NCBI GenBank assembly: GCA_004556345.1
Contig: SFHQ01000017.1
Location: 1 to 36,802 of the forward strand
Direction: 5' to 3'
Source: Clostridiales bacterium
GTDB taxonomy: Bacteria > Bacillota > Clostridia > Oscillospirales > Oscillospiraceae
Length of the DNA: 36,802 nucleotides
How positions within the stretch are numbered: the first letter of the stretch is position 1; every line of letters begins with the position of its first letter. The translations under genes were made by a program, and so were the position numbers. This document shows positions 16,101 to 24,883 of the stretch, piece by piece. The notes under the pieces were generated by a model. The model saw nothing but the letters and a program-made list of their open reading frames with translations. It was not told the origin of the DNA and made no database searches.

Positions 16101-16667
16101 ATGAAAAAGCATTTTGACATCCAGCTTTTTGATGAAAGCCGCGCCGCCCTGCTCCGCAATACCATCGCCGACTATGTCGAGATCAACGGTACTTATGAGC
16201 TCATGGGCACTGGCTTCACGAAGCTGGACGAAAATCCCGGCGCCAAGACCGACAGCGAGACCTACATCAACGAGGCGACTTCCACCACCGACATCACCGG
16301 TTACGAGACGGAGTTCTCCTATGAGTCCCGTCTGATCCCCTCTCAGAAAGCGATCTACGCCCTCTGGAAGCAGGGCCGCAACCATGCAACCGGTGGAGAC
16401 GCTCAGATGAAGTATGTCCGGGTCGAACTGTTCAACCCCGTCGGCCAGGCGACCGAGCAGTCCGCAGAGTTCACCGCCCGGCAGTTTACCGTCGCCAATG
16501 AGGTGAGCGAGACCTCCGGAGAAGGCGGCGGTAAGATCACCGTCTCCGGTACGCTCCACGCGGTCGGCGATCCCGTCCTGGGCAAGTTCGACACCGTGAC
16601 CAAGAAATTCACGGCCGGCGACTTCAGCGGCAAGTACGACGCCGCGGTGGCAGCTGCCAAGGCGTAA
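16101..16667 (+). CDS. Major tail tube protein
   Basis: A 188-residue tail tube protein. I start it at ATG 16101, after AAGGAGG, not at the earlier in-frame codon at 15933 which only overlaps the previous gene. It begins MKKHFDIQLFDE, very like the leaders of scaffold and capsid, so Prp may process it too. The body is beta-rich (TYELMGTGFTKLDENPGA, ETEFSYESRLIPSQ, KYVRVELFNPV) and ends with a helix, as in this tube family. Confidence 0.87.
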   Translation: MKKHFDIQLFDESRAALLRNTIADYVEINGTYELMGTGFTKLDENPGAKTDSETYINEATSTTDITGYETEFSYESRLIPSQKAIYALWKQGRNHATGGDAQMKYVRVELFNPVGQATEQSAEFTARQFTVANEVSETSGEGGGKITVSGTLHAVGDPVLGKFDTVTKKFTAGDFSGKYDAAVAAAKA

Positions 16668-16785
16668 CACCAGGCAATTCTGGCTCCAGGATCTGACTCG
16701 TGCAGCAGAGACCGACCAGGCGCCAGCAGGTCAACAGCGCGGCCTGCTGGCGCTCATTAAGCGCTGACCAGAATAGGAGTATAAA
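16668..16785 (+). promoter_or_regulatory. Structured gap between tube and tail-chaperone genes
   Basis: This 118-bp gap holds a perfect 11-bp stem (16720-16730 with 16743-16753, 12-base loop) enclosed by a second inverted repeat ATTCTGG (16677-16683) / CCAGAAT (16768-16774). There is no T tract. It may lower read-through from the highly expressed tube gene into the chaperone gene, or be an RNA processing site. Function unknown. Confidence 0.45.
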
Positions 16786-17214
16786 ATGGATCTTATTATC
16801 AACGGCGTGAAGCTCGAAGGCGACCTCATGGACATCGACTTCATGGATAAATTCGAGGCGGGAATGCTCAAAATGAGAGATACCGCCCAAGCAAGACGGG
16901 CCGAGAAGTTCCCCTCCGCTGCTGCCTGCTACCGGGCGCAGTGCGAGGCTATTCGGACTTGCTTCGACGACATTTTTGGCCCCGGCACGGCCGTCAAGCT
17001 GTTCGGTGAGAAAATGAACATCATGGACCACATGAGCGCAATCGAGGCCGTCAGCAAGTGGTCTGTGGACTCCAGGAAGGCCCTGAACGACTTCACCAAT
17101 CGGTACACCCAGCGCCAGAACAACGCCGCAGCACAGCAGCGCAGGCAGGCGCAGCAGCAGACCGCGCAGTTCGTCTCCAGCAAGCACGGCCCCAGCCATA
17201 AGCACAGGAATTGA
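16786..17214 (+). CDS. Tail assembly chaperone (gpG-like, DUF6673-type)
   Basis: A 142-residue protein in the gpG position, between tube and tape measure. It begins MDLIINGVKLEGDLMDIDFMDKF, has a helical centre and a Gln/Ala/Arg-rich C-terminus (QRQNNAAAQQRRQAQQQ). Such proteins coat the tape measure during tail assembly. Unlike lambda there is no usable frameshift into the next gene: the downstream frame has a stop at 17199, right before that gene. Confidence 0.78.
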   Translation: MDLIINGVKLEGDLMDIDFMDKFEAGMLKMRDTAQARRAEKFPSAAACYRAQCEAIRTCFDDIFGPGTAVKLFGEKMNIMDHMSAIEAVSKWSVDSRKALNDFTNRYTQRQNNAAAQQRRQAQQQTAQFVSSKHGPSHKHRN

Positions 17215-17864
17215 ACCTCCTGCTTGACGGACTGCCGGAGGAGGTAGAAATCCTGGGCCAGCGACTCCGGATAAATACAGATTTTCGGACCGGTATCATC
17301 TTCGAGGAGATGATGACCGACCGCTCCCTCACAGAGATGGAGAAGCTCCAGACAGCTCTCGCGCTCTACTTTCCCGGCGTCCAGTTCGGCTACGATGCAA
17401 TCGACGAGGCGATCAACCAGGTGCTCTGGTTTTACCGCTGCGGCTCCGCCTTCCAACGAGGGACGACGGAGGACGGCCAAGAGCCAGACGGTGATGACTC
17501 GGAGACCGCGTTCTCATACGAGCACGACGCCGACTATATCTACGCCGCATTTATGCAGGCATACGGCCTGGATCTAACCCAGGCAACACTCCACTGGTGG
17601 CAGTTTCGAGCGCTTTTTAGATCGCTCCCGGAGGACACCCAGTTCGTCAAGATCGTCGGCTATCGCACGCTGAAGATCCCGGCGAAAATGCCCAAGGAGC
17701 AACGGCAGCACTACGAGAAAATGAAGCGCCTCTATGCGCTCCCTCAGTCGGCTGACCGGCAGCAGCTTGAAAGTGACCTTAATTCTCTACTTTTGAACGG
17801 TGGCGACCCCACCGCGCTTTTAGCAGGAGGACAAGGTCATGCCCGACGGCACTCTGAAATTTGA
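17211..17864 (+). CDS. Gp15-family tail assembly protein
   Basis: A 217-residue member of the Gp15 family (gpT-like tail chaperone partner). It starts with TTG at 17211, overlapping the upstream stop by 4 bp. The family start pattern (NLLLDGLPEEV, then INTDFRTGIIFEEMM) begins right there, which supports this rare start. The DADYIYAAFMQAYGLDL and HWWQFRALFRSLP segments are family hallmarks. Translation is probably coupled to the upstream chaperone gene. The 3' end overlaps the tape measure gene by 26 bp. Confidence 0.87.
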   Translation: MNLLLDGLPEEVEILGQRLRINTDFRTGIIFEEMMTDRSLTEMEKLQTALALYFPGVQFGYDAIDEAINQVLWFYRCGSAFQRGTTEDGQEPDGDDSETAFSYEHDADYIYAAFMQAYGLDLTQATLHWWQFRALFRSLPEDTQFVKIVGYRTLKIPAKMPKEQRQHYEKMKRLYALPQSADRQQLESDLNSLLLNGGDPTALLAGGQGHARRHSEI

Positions 17865-20241
17865 TACAAGCCTAGACTCCGGAGGTCTACAGTCCGGAAT
17901 GGGCAAGCTGGGGAGCATTGCGCAGAACGCTCTGGGCGTGTTCACCGGCAACCTGATGACGAAGGCCACGGAGGCCGTCGTCAATCTCGGCAAGGAGGCC
18001 CTGAACTCTGGTATGAGCTTCGAGGCCTCCATGGCGAAAACAAAAACGCTATTTACTGGAACGGACGAGGAGTTTGCCGCGCTGTCTGACGAGCTGCTGC
18101 GGATCTCGTCCGCTACCGGCCTAGCCGCTGATGGACTCGCAGAGGCCGCATACTCCGCAGAGTCCGCAAGTGTCCCGGCCGAAATGCTGGGCGCCATGAT
18201 CGAAAAGTCGGCCAAGCTGGCCACGGCTGGCTTCACTGACATCGACACCGCTCTGAGCGCCACGGCTAAGACCATGAACGCCTACGGCATGGAGGGCGAG
18301 GAGGCGATCGACAAGGTCCAGAAGGTCCTGATGCAGACGCAGAACCTCGGCATCACCACCGTGGACGAGCTCGGCGCGTCTCTGGCGCAGGTCACTCCCA
18401 CCGCCGCGTCCTTCGGCGTGGCCTTCGAGCAGGTCGGCGCGTCTCTGGCAGTAATGACCGCTCAGGGCACCCCGACAGCTCAGGCCACCACCCAGCTGAA
18501 CGCTCTGATCGCTGAGCTGGGCAAAAACGGGACGACCGCAGCAAAGAACCTGGAGGAGGCAGCCAAGGGCACCGAATATGCCGGCATGACCTTCACCCAG
18601 ATGATGGAGTCCGGCGCGGATCTGAACACTGTCCTGGGCATGATGAGCGACCACGCTGACAAGAACGGCCTGAGTATGGTCGATATGTTCAGCTCGATCG
18701 AAGCCGGCAAGGCCGCCCTGGCCATCACTTCCAACGAGGGCGAGACATTCACCGCAAACCTGGCGGCCATGTCTACTGAGGCCGATGTCGTCGGTGACGC
18801 CTTCGCCACCGTCAGCGACACCCTGGAGTTCAAGACCCAGCGAATCCAGACATCCTTCAGCAACATGGCGACCAGCCTCTACCAGACAGCAGCCGGCCCA
18901 CTGGCCGACGCCGCGGAGAGTGCTGCCGACGCCATCGGGACGATCACCGACGCCTTCAACGAGGGCGGCGTGGAAGGCGTGGCCGATGCACTCCTGACCA
19001 TGCTCGAAAACGCCGCGGCAGAGATCGAGGCCTTCGACTGGGAGGGGGCTGCTGACAGCATCGTCGAGGGCATCACCTCCTTCATAGAGGGAGACGGCCT
19101 CGGCCGCTTCCTGGACGCTGCCTCCAACATCATCAGCAGCATCGCCGCGGGCCTGGGCAAGGCTCTCCCGAAGCTGCTGCCGGCTTTGGCAAAGCTGGTG
19201 GCCTATATCCTGGTAAGCCTGATCGAGCAGGCGCCGAAACTGCTGGAAGCCGGCCTTCAGCTGATCGCTAACCTCATTCTCGGCCTGATCCAGGCGATCC
19301 CCGATGTAGCGGTGGCGATCTGGCAAGTCGTCCAGGCTATCCTCGACGCGATCGGTCAGCTCCCCGGCATCCTCCAGGGCTACTACGACACCCTGATCGA
19401 CGGGATCACAACCTGGCTCTCCGATATGTGGACCAAGGCGTCCGAGGGCATGAGCCAGTTCGTCAACACTATCGTCGAGTGGGCATCGCAGATCCCCGGG
19501 CAGGTCTGGACCTGGCTGACCAATGCAGCCAACAAGGTCATGGAATGGGCCGCTCCTCTGGTCGCAAATGCGACCGCTGCCGTCTCCGGCCTTGTCAGCA
19601 CCGTCGTCCAATGGTTTTCTCAGCTCCCCGCTAAGATCTGGACCTGGCTGGTCAATGTCGTTACTAAGATTACCCAGTGGGGTCTCCAGCTGGTCCAGAA
19701 GGGCACCGCGGCCGCTCAGGGCCTGGTCAATGCAGTCCTGGAAGGTGTGCGAAGCCTGCCCGAAAAAATGGCCGCTATCGGCTCTGACATCGTCACGGGT
19801 CTGTGGAACGGCATCGTCAACGGCTGGTCCTGGCTGACCGACATGGTCTCGCAGAAGGCCAAGGAGCTGCTGGACGCCGCAAAGAACGCCATCAAGGTCG
19901 GGTCCCCCTCTCGGTCCTTCCGTGACGAGATGGGCCGTTGGATCCCTCCCGGCATCGGCGAGGGCGTGGATCTGGCTATGCCTGACCTATTGGATGACAT
20001 GAGAGCACACGCCCGGCGGCTCGTCGCTGTTATGCAGGGCGAGGTCGCTGCATCCGCGTCTGACATCCAGGTCGGCGCCTCTGGTGCTGCTGCCCTGCGG
20101 CTGGGCTCTACCGGCACGACGGTCTACCAGGACAACCATGTGGAGCAGTACAACGAGTACCATGTGCCCGTGGCCAGTCCGAGCGAGACCAGTAAGGCAC
20201 AGCGGGAAGCTCTCCGCAACTTCCTCGGAGGTGTGAAATGA
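17839..20241 (+). CDS. Tail tape measure protein
   Basis: An 800-residue tape measure, setting tail length and forming a channel on DNA entry. The N-terminal half carries the TP901-type domain (KTKTLFTGTDEEFAALSDELL, TTVDELGASLAQVTPTAA). The middle is strongly hydrophobic (LLPALAKLVAYILVSLIEQ and following) and could cross the membrane. Residues about 540-650 hold repeats of 44 residues with a shared Q-(I/L)-P-x-(V/I)WTWL core. The C-terminus has AIKVGSPSRSFRDEMGRW. The length would suggest a tail of roughly 120 nm by the usual 0.15 nm per residue. Confidence 0.94.
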   Translation: MPDGTLKFDTSLDSGGLQSGMGKLGSIAQNALGVFTGNLMTKATEAVVNLGKEALNSGMSFEASMAKTKTLFTGTDEEFAALSDELLRISSATGLAADGLAEAAYSAESASVPAEMLGAMIEKSAKLATAGFTDIDTALSATAKTMNAYGMEGEEAIDKVQKVLMQTQNLGITTVDELGASLAQVTPTAASFGVAFEQVGASLAVMTAQGTPTAQATTQLNALIAELGKNGTTAAKNLEEAAKGTEYAGMTFTQMMESGADLNTVLGMMSDHADKNGLSMVDMFSSIEAGKAALAITSNEGETFTANLAAMSTEADVVGDAFATVSDTLEFKTQRIQTSFSNMATSLYQTAAGPLADAAESAADAIGTITDAFNEGGVEGVADALLTMLENAAAEIEAFDWEGAADSIVEGITSFIEGDGLGRFLDAASNIISSIAAGLGKALPKLLPALAKLVAYILVSLIEQAPKLLEAGLQLIANLILGLIQAIPDVAVAIWQVVQAILDAIGQLPGILQGYYDTLIDGITTWLSDMWTKASEGMSQFVNTIVEWASQIPGQVWTWLTNAANKVMEWAAPLVANATAAVSGLVSTVVQWFSQLPAKIWTWLVNVVTKITQWGLQLVQKGTAAAQGLVNAVLEGVRSLPEKMAAIGSDIVTGLWNGIVNGWSWLTDMVSQKAKELLDAAKNAIKVGSPSRSFRDEMGRWIPPGIGEGVDLAMPDLLDDMRAHARRLVAVMQGEVAASASDIQVGASGAAALRLGSTGTTVYQDNHVEQYNEYHVPVASPSETSKAQREALRNFLGGVK

Positions 20242-21146
20242 ATAATTTGACGCTGAAGATCGTGCTCACCTGCAACGGCCGGATCCTCACTATGGGGCCC
20301 GGCTCCGATCTGGATCTGACAAAGGTGACGGGTCTGGAGTCCTCCGCCGTGTCGCTGAGCACATCGGACAACGCCCTCGTCGACGGCGTAACAGTCGACG
20401 GAAAAAAGATCAAAGCGCGGCCGATCCACATCGAGGCCGCCTTCAGGGACCTGAAGAACAACCCGGAGAACCGGGCAAAGGTGATCAAGTTCTTCAACCC
20501 CAAGTACACCGGCAAGGCCCTGATCACCAACATGGGCGTCAGCCGGAACATTGAGTACGAGCTGGAGGGCTGGAGCTTTAAGACCCAGACCCGGCTCACC
20601 GACCGGCTGAAGATCGTGGTCGACCTGATCTGTCCGGATCCCTATATGCTGAATACCGACAACTTCGGCAAGAACATGGCGGCCTTCACCTCCCTGTTTG
20701 CGTTCCCCTGGAGAGTGACCAGCCGCAAGATCTCCGGCCTGCCGGCTCCCTATTCCGGCATGGCTCTGGGCGGCATGGCCATGGCTTACAGAACCCTGCA
20801 CCAGGAAGTTGCTCTGGCAAACGACGGAGATGTCCCCACGGGCGTCATCATCAAATTTGTGGCAACCCGCGGCCCGGTGAAGAACCCCCGGGTCGCTAAG
20901 GTCGGCACGCCCAACTTCATGCGCGTGAAGGTCGACATGGCGATGGGCGATGTCCTGGTAGTCGACACCAACGAACGCCACCAGATCGTGGAGCTGAACG
21001 GCGTCAACTGCTACCAGAAGGTCGACCGGGCCAGCAATCCGTTCCAGCTGGATGTCGGCGACAATTACCTGGAGTATGCGGCCGACGAGAACTATGTGAA
21101 TCTCGATGTAAATCTGTACTACACGCCGAAGTATCTGGGGGTATAG
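20238..21146 (+). CDS. Distal tail protein (Dit-like)
   Basis: A 302-residue distal tail protein that caps the tail tube and anchors the baseplate. It starts with ATGA overlap on the tape measure stop. The N-terminal half has the Dit-type strand pattern (GSDLDLTKVTGLESSAVSLS...RPIHIEAAFRDL, FFNPKYTGKALI). The C-terminal half is a galectin-like beta domain (VIIKFVATRGPVKNPRVAKVGT, NCYQKVDRASNPFQLDVGDN in part). Position and length fit the family. Confidence 0.87.
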   Translation: MNNLTLKIVLTCNGRILTMGPGSDLDLTKVTGLESSAVSLSTSDNALVDGVTVDGKKIKARPIHIEAAFRDLKNNPENRAKVIKFFNPKYTGKALITNMGVSRNIEYELEGWSFKTQTRLTDRLKIVVDLICPDPYMLNTDNFGKNMAAFTSLFAFPWRVTSRKISGLPAPYSGMALGGMAMAYRTLHQEVALANDGDVPTGVIIKFVATRGPVKNPRVAKVGTPNFMRVKVDMAMGDVLVVDTNERHQIVELNGVNCYQKVDRASNPFQLDVGDNYLEYAADENYVNLDVNLYYTPKYLGV

Positions 21147-21147
21147 C

Positions 21148-22257
21148 ATGAGAATTTCGGTTTTAGACAAGGACTTCGAGCTGCTCGGTGAGTTCTCGAT
21201 CTACCGCTCCCTAATCTGGAACCGCCGGTATTATGAGCCGGGCGTGTTCGAGATCCACACTGCGGTGGAATACTTCCCCCTGCTGAACTCCGGCTTGTAT
21301 ATCTTCCGGCACGATCGGAAGGAGCTGGGAGTGATCCGAAATGTGAACTACTCCCAGACGAACGACGGCGCCCGGACGGCTTTCTGCAAGGGATATTTTG
21401 CCGAGCATCTGCTGGACGGCCGCGTCATCATCCCCGCGGTCAACATCACCGGAACCCCGGAGGAAATTGGCCGCCAACTGGTGCAAAGCTATTTTATCGC
21501 CCCGGCGGACAATGGCAGGGCGTTCCCCCATCTGAAACTCGGAGAGGTCATAGGCCTGGGCAGGTCCACCCGGCTCCAGAACACCGGCGACCATGTCGGC
21601 GAGAAGCTCTACGAGCTGGAGCAGACCCAAGAGCTCAGCCACCGGCTCGTGTTCGACTTCGAGGAAAATGTCCTGACCTTCGAGACCTGGGCGGGCCTGG
21701 ACCGCACGGACGACCAGGAGATCAACTCTCCCGCGACCTTCTCCAACGCTTTCTACAATGTCAAGAATGTCGTATACGACCGGGACGACTCCAGCGCCGC
21801 TAATTTCGCCTATGTCCTGGGTGAGGGTGAAGGCGCCGATCGTGCGGTCGTCGAGGTAGACCTCCGCAGCAGTCCAGACCAGGAACGCCGGGAGATCTAT
21901 GTTGACGCCAAGGATCTCCGAAAAACTTACAAGGACAGCGCTGGCAACGACAAGACCTACACCGACGCCCAATACCGGGAGCTGCTCCGCCAGCGCGGTC
22001 TGGAGAAGCTGGACGAGTACGCCACAGTCGAGACTGTAAACAGTGACATCGACGCCGCCGCCAACCTCGTCTATATGAAGGACTTCGACCTCGGCGACCT
22101 CTGCACCTACCAGAACCACGATGTCGGCATTGAGACGGTCGAGCGGATCACAGAGATCCAGGAGGTCTACGAGGGAAGCAAGACCACCCTCAACCTCACA
22201 TTTGGCAACGGTGAGATGACATCGCTCACCAAAATGATCAGGAGGGAAACAACCTAA
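21148..22257 (+). CDS. Tail-associated protein (ReqiPepy6 Gp37-like, Tal-type)
   Basis: A 369-residue protein resembling the siphovirus Gp37-like family that forms the tail hub. Visible features are YRSLIWNRRYYEPGVFEI at the N-terminus, LGVIRNVNYSQT, GYFAEHLLDGRVI and the C-terminal YMKDFDLGDLCTYQNHDVGI, the typical OB-like end. It starts after the Dit gene with one base between. No peptidase domain is fused to it. Confidence 0.85.
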   Translation: MRISVLDKDFELLGEFSIYRSLIWNRRYYEPGVFEIHTAVEYFPLLNSGLYIFRHDRKELGVIRNVNYSQTNDGARTAFCKGYFAEHLLDGRVIIPAVNITGTPEEIGRQLVQSYFIAPADNGRAFPHLKLGEVIGLGRSTRLQNTGDHVGEKLYELEQTQELSHRLVFDFEENVLTFETWAGLDRTDDQEINSPATFSNAFYNVKNVVYDRDDSSAANFAYVLGEGEGADRAVVEVDLRSSPDQERREIYVDAKDLRKTYKDSAGNDKTYTDAQYRELLRQRGLEKLDEYATVETVNSDIDAAANLVYMKDFDLGDLCTYQNHDVGIETVERITEIQEVYEGSKTTLNLTFGNGEMTSLTKMIRRETT

Positions 22258-23312
22258 TGAGATATGGATATTTTGACAGCGAGATCGTGGGCACCGATCC
22301 GGAGGGTATGCCCATCTTTGACCGGGCGGAAACCTCTGATCTGTTCCGCCTCCTGTTCGCCAAGCTGGTCAGCAACGGCGTTCTCGCCTCCCCCGGTGAC
22401 TGCTTCCAGGTAATCGCCGCGGAGGGCCTGAATGTAACGGTGCGCCCTGGCTTCGGTATGATCAACGGCGCCTTCGCCTATGACGAAAGCGAAAACAAGC
22501 TTGCCCTGGATAAGGCTCCGACACAGTACAGCCGGATCGACCGCATTGTCCTCCGGTGCAACTATGCCGACCGGCTCTGCGAGCTAGTTGTCAAGACCGG
22601 CACCGTGGCGGCGAATCCCGTGCCGCCTGTAATCGTCCAGCCTTCCGCTGGTGACTACTACGAGCTGGGCCTTGCCACCGTTCTCGTCGGCTCCAACGCC
22701 ACGGTCATCACCCAGGCGAATATCACCGACACCAGACTGGACCGGAATGTCTGCGGGCTGATCACCCAGCTGATCGACCACCTGGACACCGGTGTGTTCT
22801 TCGCTCAGCTCGACCAGTTCTACAAGGAATTTGTGAACAAGACCGAGACCGACTACCAGCTGAGCCGGGAGCAGTATCTGGCTATGTGCCAGGAGATCGT
22901 GGACACCCTGAACACCTTCGAGCGCACATCTGAGGACGACTTCGACGCCTGGTTTGCATCCATAAAGGACAAGCTCTCCGGGGACCTCGCTGGATCTCTC
23001 CAGAATCAGATCGACGCCCTGACGCAGGTCATTTTCCTGAATAAATACGGCCTGTGCTCCAAGGTCACAGCGATCCAGAAGGACGCAGCCGGCAACACCC
23101 AGAGCATCACGGAAACCGACCTGCAGGAGGATGTCACGGCCGTGACTACCTTCCAGAAGGACGCAGCCGGCAACACCCAGCGCATCACCACAGAGGTCAC
23201 ACCCACCGCCGGAAATTATACCTATACGAAGATCACCGAGTTCGCCACTACTGACGCCAACGGCAGCAAGACGATCACGGAGTCTTACACTCAGAACATC
23301 AAGGAGGAGTAA
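22257..23312 (+). CDS. Baseplate/receptor-binding accessory protein with internal repeats
   Basis: A 351-residue structural protein. Its N-terminal half resembles upper-baseplate proteins (FDSEIVGTDPEGMPIFDRAE, then DCFQVIAAEGLNVTVRPGFG...INGAFAYDE and YSRIDRIVLRCN). A helical stretch follows (residues 175-265). The C-terminal part carries two copies of a FQKDAAGNTQ-type unit, encoded by a perfect 29-bp direct repeat (23074-23102 and 23152-23180). It overlaps the previous stop by one base. It likely connects the tail tip to the DGR-diversified protein next to it. Confidence 0.8.
   Translation: MRYGYFDSEIVGTDPEGMPIFDRAETSDLFRLLFAKLVSNGVLASPGDCFQVIAAEGLNVTVRPGFGMINGAFAYDESENKLALDKAPTQYSRIDRIVLRCNYADRLCELVVKTGTVAANPVPPVIVQPSAGDYYELGLATVLVGSNATVITQANITDTRLDRNVCGLITQLIDHLDTGVFFAQLDQFYKEFVNKTETDYQLSREQYLAMCQEIVDTLNTFERTSEDDFDAWFASIKDKLSGDLAGSLQNQIDALTQVIFLNKYGLCSKVTAIQKDAAGNTQSITETDLQEDVTAVTTFQKDAAGNTQRITTEVTPTAGNYTYTKITEFATTDANGSKTITESYTQNIKEE
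23074..23180 (+). repeat. 29-bp direct repeat inside baseplate gene
   Basis: Positions 23074-23102 and 23152-23180 are identical, in the same frame and 78 bp apart, giving a 26-residue repeated unit. After one mismatch the identity resumes for seven bases. This looks like a recent internal duplication of a beta-hairpin unit. Confidence 0.8.
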
Positions 23313-23315
23313 CGC

Positions 23316-24866
23316 ATGGCAGACTTTACCGCTGCCCAGTATGCCGTGGACGAAGTCCTGGCAGGTATCAGCAAAAACCAGATCACGGGGCTGCCACCCT
23401 CTAACCTGACCCAGAAAAGCGCCAAGGTCGGAGACGGCAAGGCGACGATCGCCTGGTCCGTCCCCAAGGAAACCGTGGTCGACGGGCAGGTGCTTCAGAC
23501 TACGGGCGGCCTGATGATCCGCCGTAAGACGGGAGAAGCGCCCAAGGACATCCGCGACGGTGACGAGATCCTCGTCACCACCGACCTGACCGGCAGCTAT
23601 ACCGACGAGGGCCTGGAGAATGACCGGGAATACTTCTACCGCTTTTTCCCCTTCAGCGACCACGGGATCTACAACCTGAATCCTGAGAACATTATCAGCG
23701 CCACCCCGAAGGCCTATGTCCTCTATGGCTTCACGATCGACAAGAACAACAGCGACCCCTACGGCCGCGTGGCCTACACGGATATGGCCGTGGGCTTCAC
23801 CCCCGCCAAGGTGAACCTCTCCACCGGTGAGTTCGACCCTGGCAGCTGGACCGAGGACATCTTCTTCCGCCAGAATAACCATGTTTGGATGGTGAAGAGC
23901 GACGGCACGCCGGACTACCAGCTCGACGACAACGACTACACCAAAAAGGCCAAAGACGGCACGGCCTCCGATGTCAGCAACAGCAGCTATGACGGCAACG
24001 CCATGGCCCGCTTCGACACCGTCTGGATCAAGCAGACCGAGGAGGGCAACCTCCAGAAGGTCCAGATCTGCAATGTCCAGCTGGACAACGACTTCCACGC
24101 CTACGCCCACACCAGAGCGGACGGCTCCATCATGGACTACATCTGGATGGCCGCTTTCAAGGGCTCCCTGGTCAGCTCTAAGGTCAGATCCCTGAAGGGC
24201 CTCACCCCGATGAACGCCCAGACCGGAACCAACGAGATCACCTACGCCGAGAACAACGGCGCGCTCTGGAGCACCCAGACCTGGGCGCAGATCAACATGA
24301 TCAATATGCTGCTGATCCTGATGGGAAAGAGCACCAACACCCAGGCCGTCTTTGGCTACGGCCACTATGACGGCGGCAGCTCCGCCAGCAACCTGCTGAA
24401 AACCGGCACGATCTCCAACAAGGGCGCCTTCTACGGCACGAGCGGCAATGTGGCCATGAAAGTGTTCCATATCGAGAACTACTACGGCGACATCTGGAAC
24501 AGAATCCGGGGCTGCGTGACCAACGGCAGCACGCAGATCCTGGTCAAGATGACGCCGCCCTATAACACATCCGGCTCCGGCTATACCGCTACCGGCATCA
24601 CGCCCGGCGGAACTTCCGGCGGTTACATCAATGCGGCCAAAATGACGAGCAACGGCCTGATCCCCCAGACGGCCAGCGGATCCGAGACCACCTACTACTG
24701 CGACGGTCTGTGGTTTGCGGCCTCTTGCTACGCCCTCGTGGGTGGCGCCTGCTCCAATGGTTTGAAGGTCGGTGCTTTCTCCCTGAGTCTGGGCTCTGCC
24801 GTTTCCGATTCCTCCTGGTCCATCGGCGCCGCGCTTTCTTGTGAACAGCCTGCGTCCGCGGCGTAG
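23316..24866 (+). CDS. DGR target: tail tip/receptor-binding protein with C-type-lectin-like variable domain
   Basis: A 516-residue protein three bases after the baseplate gene. Residues about 35-130 look like an Ig/FN3-type fold (GLPPSNLTQKSAKVGDG, WSVPKETVVDG). Residues about 135-516 match the C-type-lectin-like DGR target domain (WMAAFKGSLVSSKVRSLKG, GLWFAASCYALVGG near the end). The last part, residues 474-509, is encoded by the variable repeat. Positions 478, 480, 489, 491, 493, 494, 498, 500 and 502 differ from the template-encoded residues (Asn, or Tyr at 489); 507 differs silently. Diversification here should change receptor binding and host range. Translation ends at TAG 24864-24866, inside a hairpin. 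Confidence 0.92.
   Translation: MADFTAAQYAVDEVLAGISKNQITGLPPSNLTQKSAKVGDGKATIAWSVPKETVVDGQVLQTTGGLMIRRKTGEAPKDIRDGDEILVTTDLTGSYTDEGLENDREYFYRFFPFSDHGIYNLNPENIISATPKAYVLYGFTIDKNNSDPYGRVAYTDMAVGFTPAKVNLSTGEFDPGSWTEDIFFRQNNHVWMVKSDGTPDYQLDDNDYTKKAKDGTASDVSNSSYDGNAMARFDTVWIKQTEEGNLQKVQICNVQLDNDFHAYAHTRADGSIMDYIWMAAFKGSLVSSKVRSLKGLTPMNAQTGTNEITYAENNGALWSTQTWAQINMINMLLILMGKSTNTQAVFGYGHYDGGSSASNLLKTGTISNKGAFYGTSGNVAMKVFHIENYYGDIWNRIRGCVTNGSTQILVKMTPPYNTSGSGYTATGITPGGTSGGYINAAKMTSNGLIPQTASGSETTYYCDGLWFAASCYALVGGACSNGLKVGAFSLSLGSAVSDSSWSIGAALSCEQPASAA
24733..24842 (+). repeat. DGR variable repeat (VR)
   Basis: 110 bp that match the template repeat 24963-25072 except at 16 positions: 24747, 24748, 24753, 24754, 24781, 24787, 24792, 24793, 24795, 24796, 24807, 24813, 24814, 24819, 24820 and 24836. 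At each of these the template has A. The substitutions are to G, C or T. No non-A position differs. Sixteen of 23 template adenines are changed. The GC-rich 3' part (about 24821-24842) is the likely IMH, the site where homing begins; the A/T difference at 24836 may be an IMH/IMH* difference. Confidence 0.96.
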
Positions 24867-24874
24867 CCGCGGAC
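24854..24874 (+). promoter_or_regulatory. Hairpin just after VR
   Basis: A perfect 9-bp inverted repeat (GTCCGCGGC at 24854-24862, GCCGCGGAC at 24866-24874) with a GTA loop, 11 bp after the VR end and overlapping the TAG stop of the target gene. Known DGRs such as that of phage BPP-1 need a hairpin/cruciform directly downstream of the variable repeat for efficient homing. The role here is by analogy. Confidence 0.75.
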
Positions 24875-24883
24875 ACGGGGGGT

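Noticed and set aside
17150..17215. Programmed -1 frameshift between the two tail chaperones
   Set aside because: A stop at 17199 in the downstream frame leaves no overlap, and no slippery heptamer is seen.
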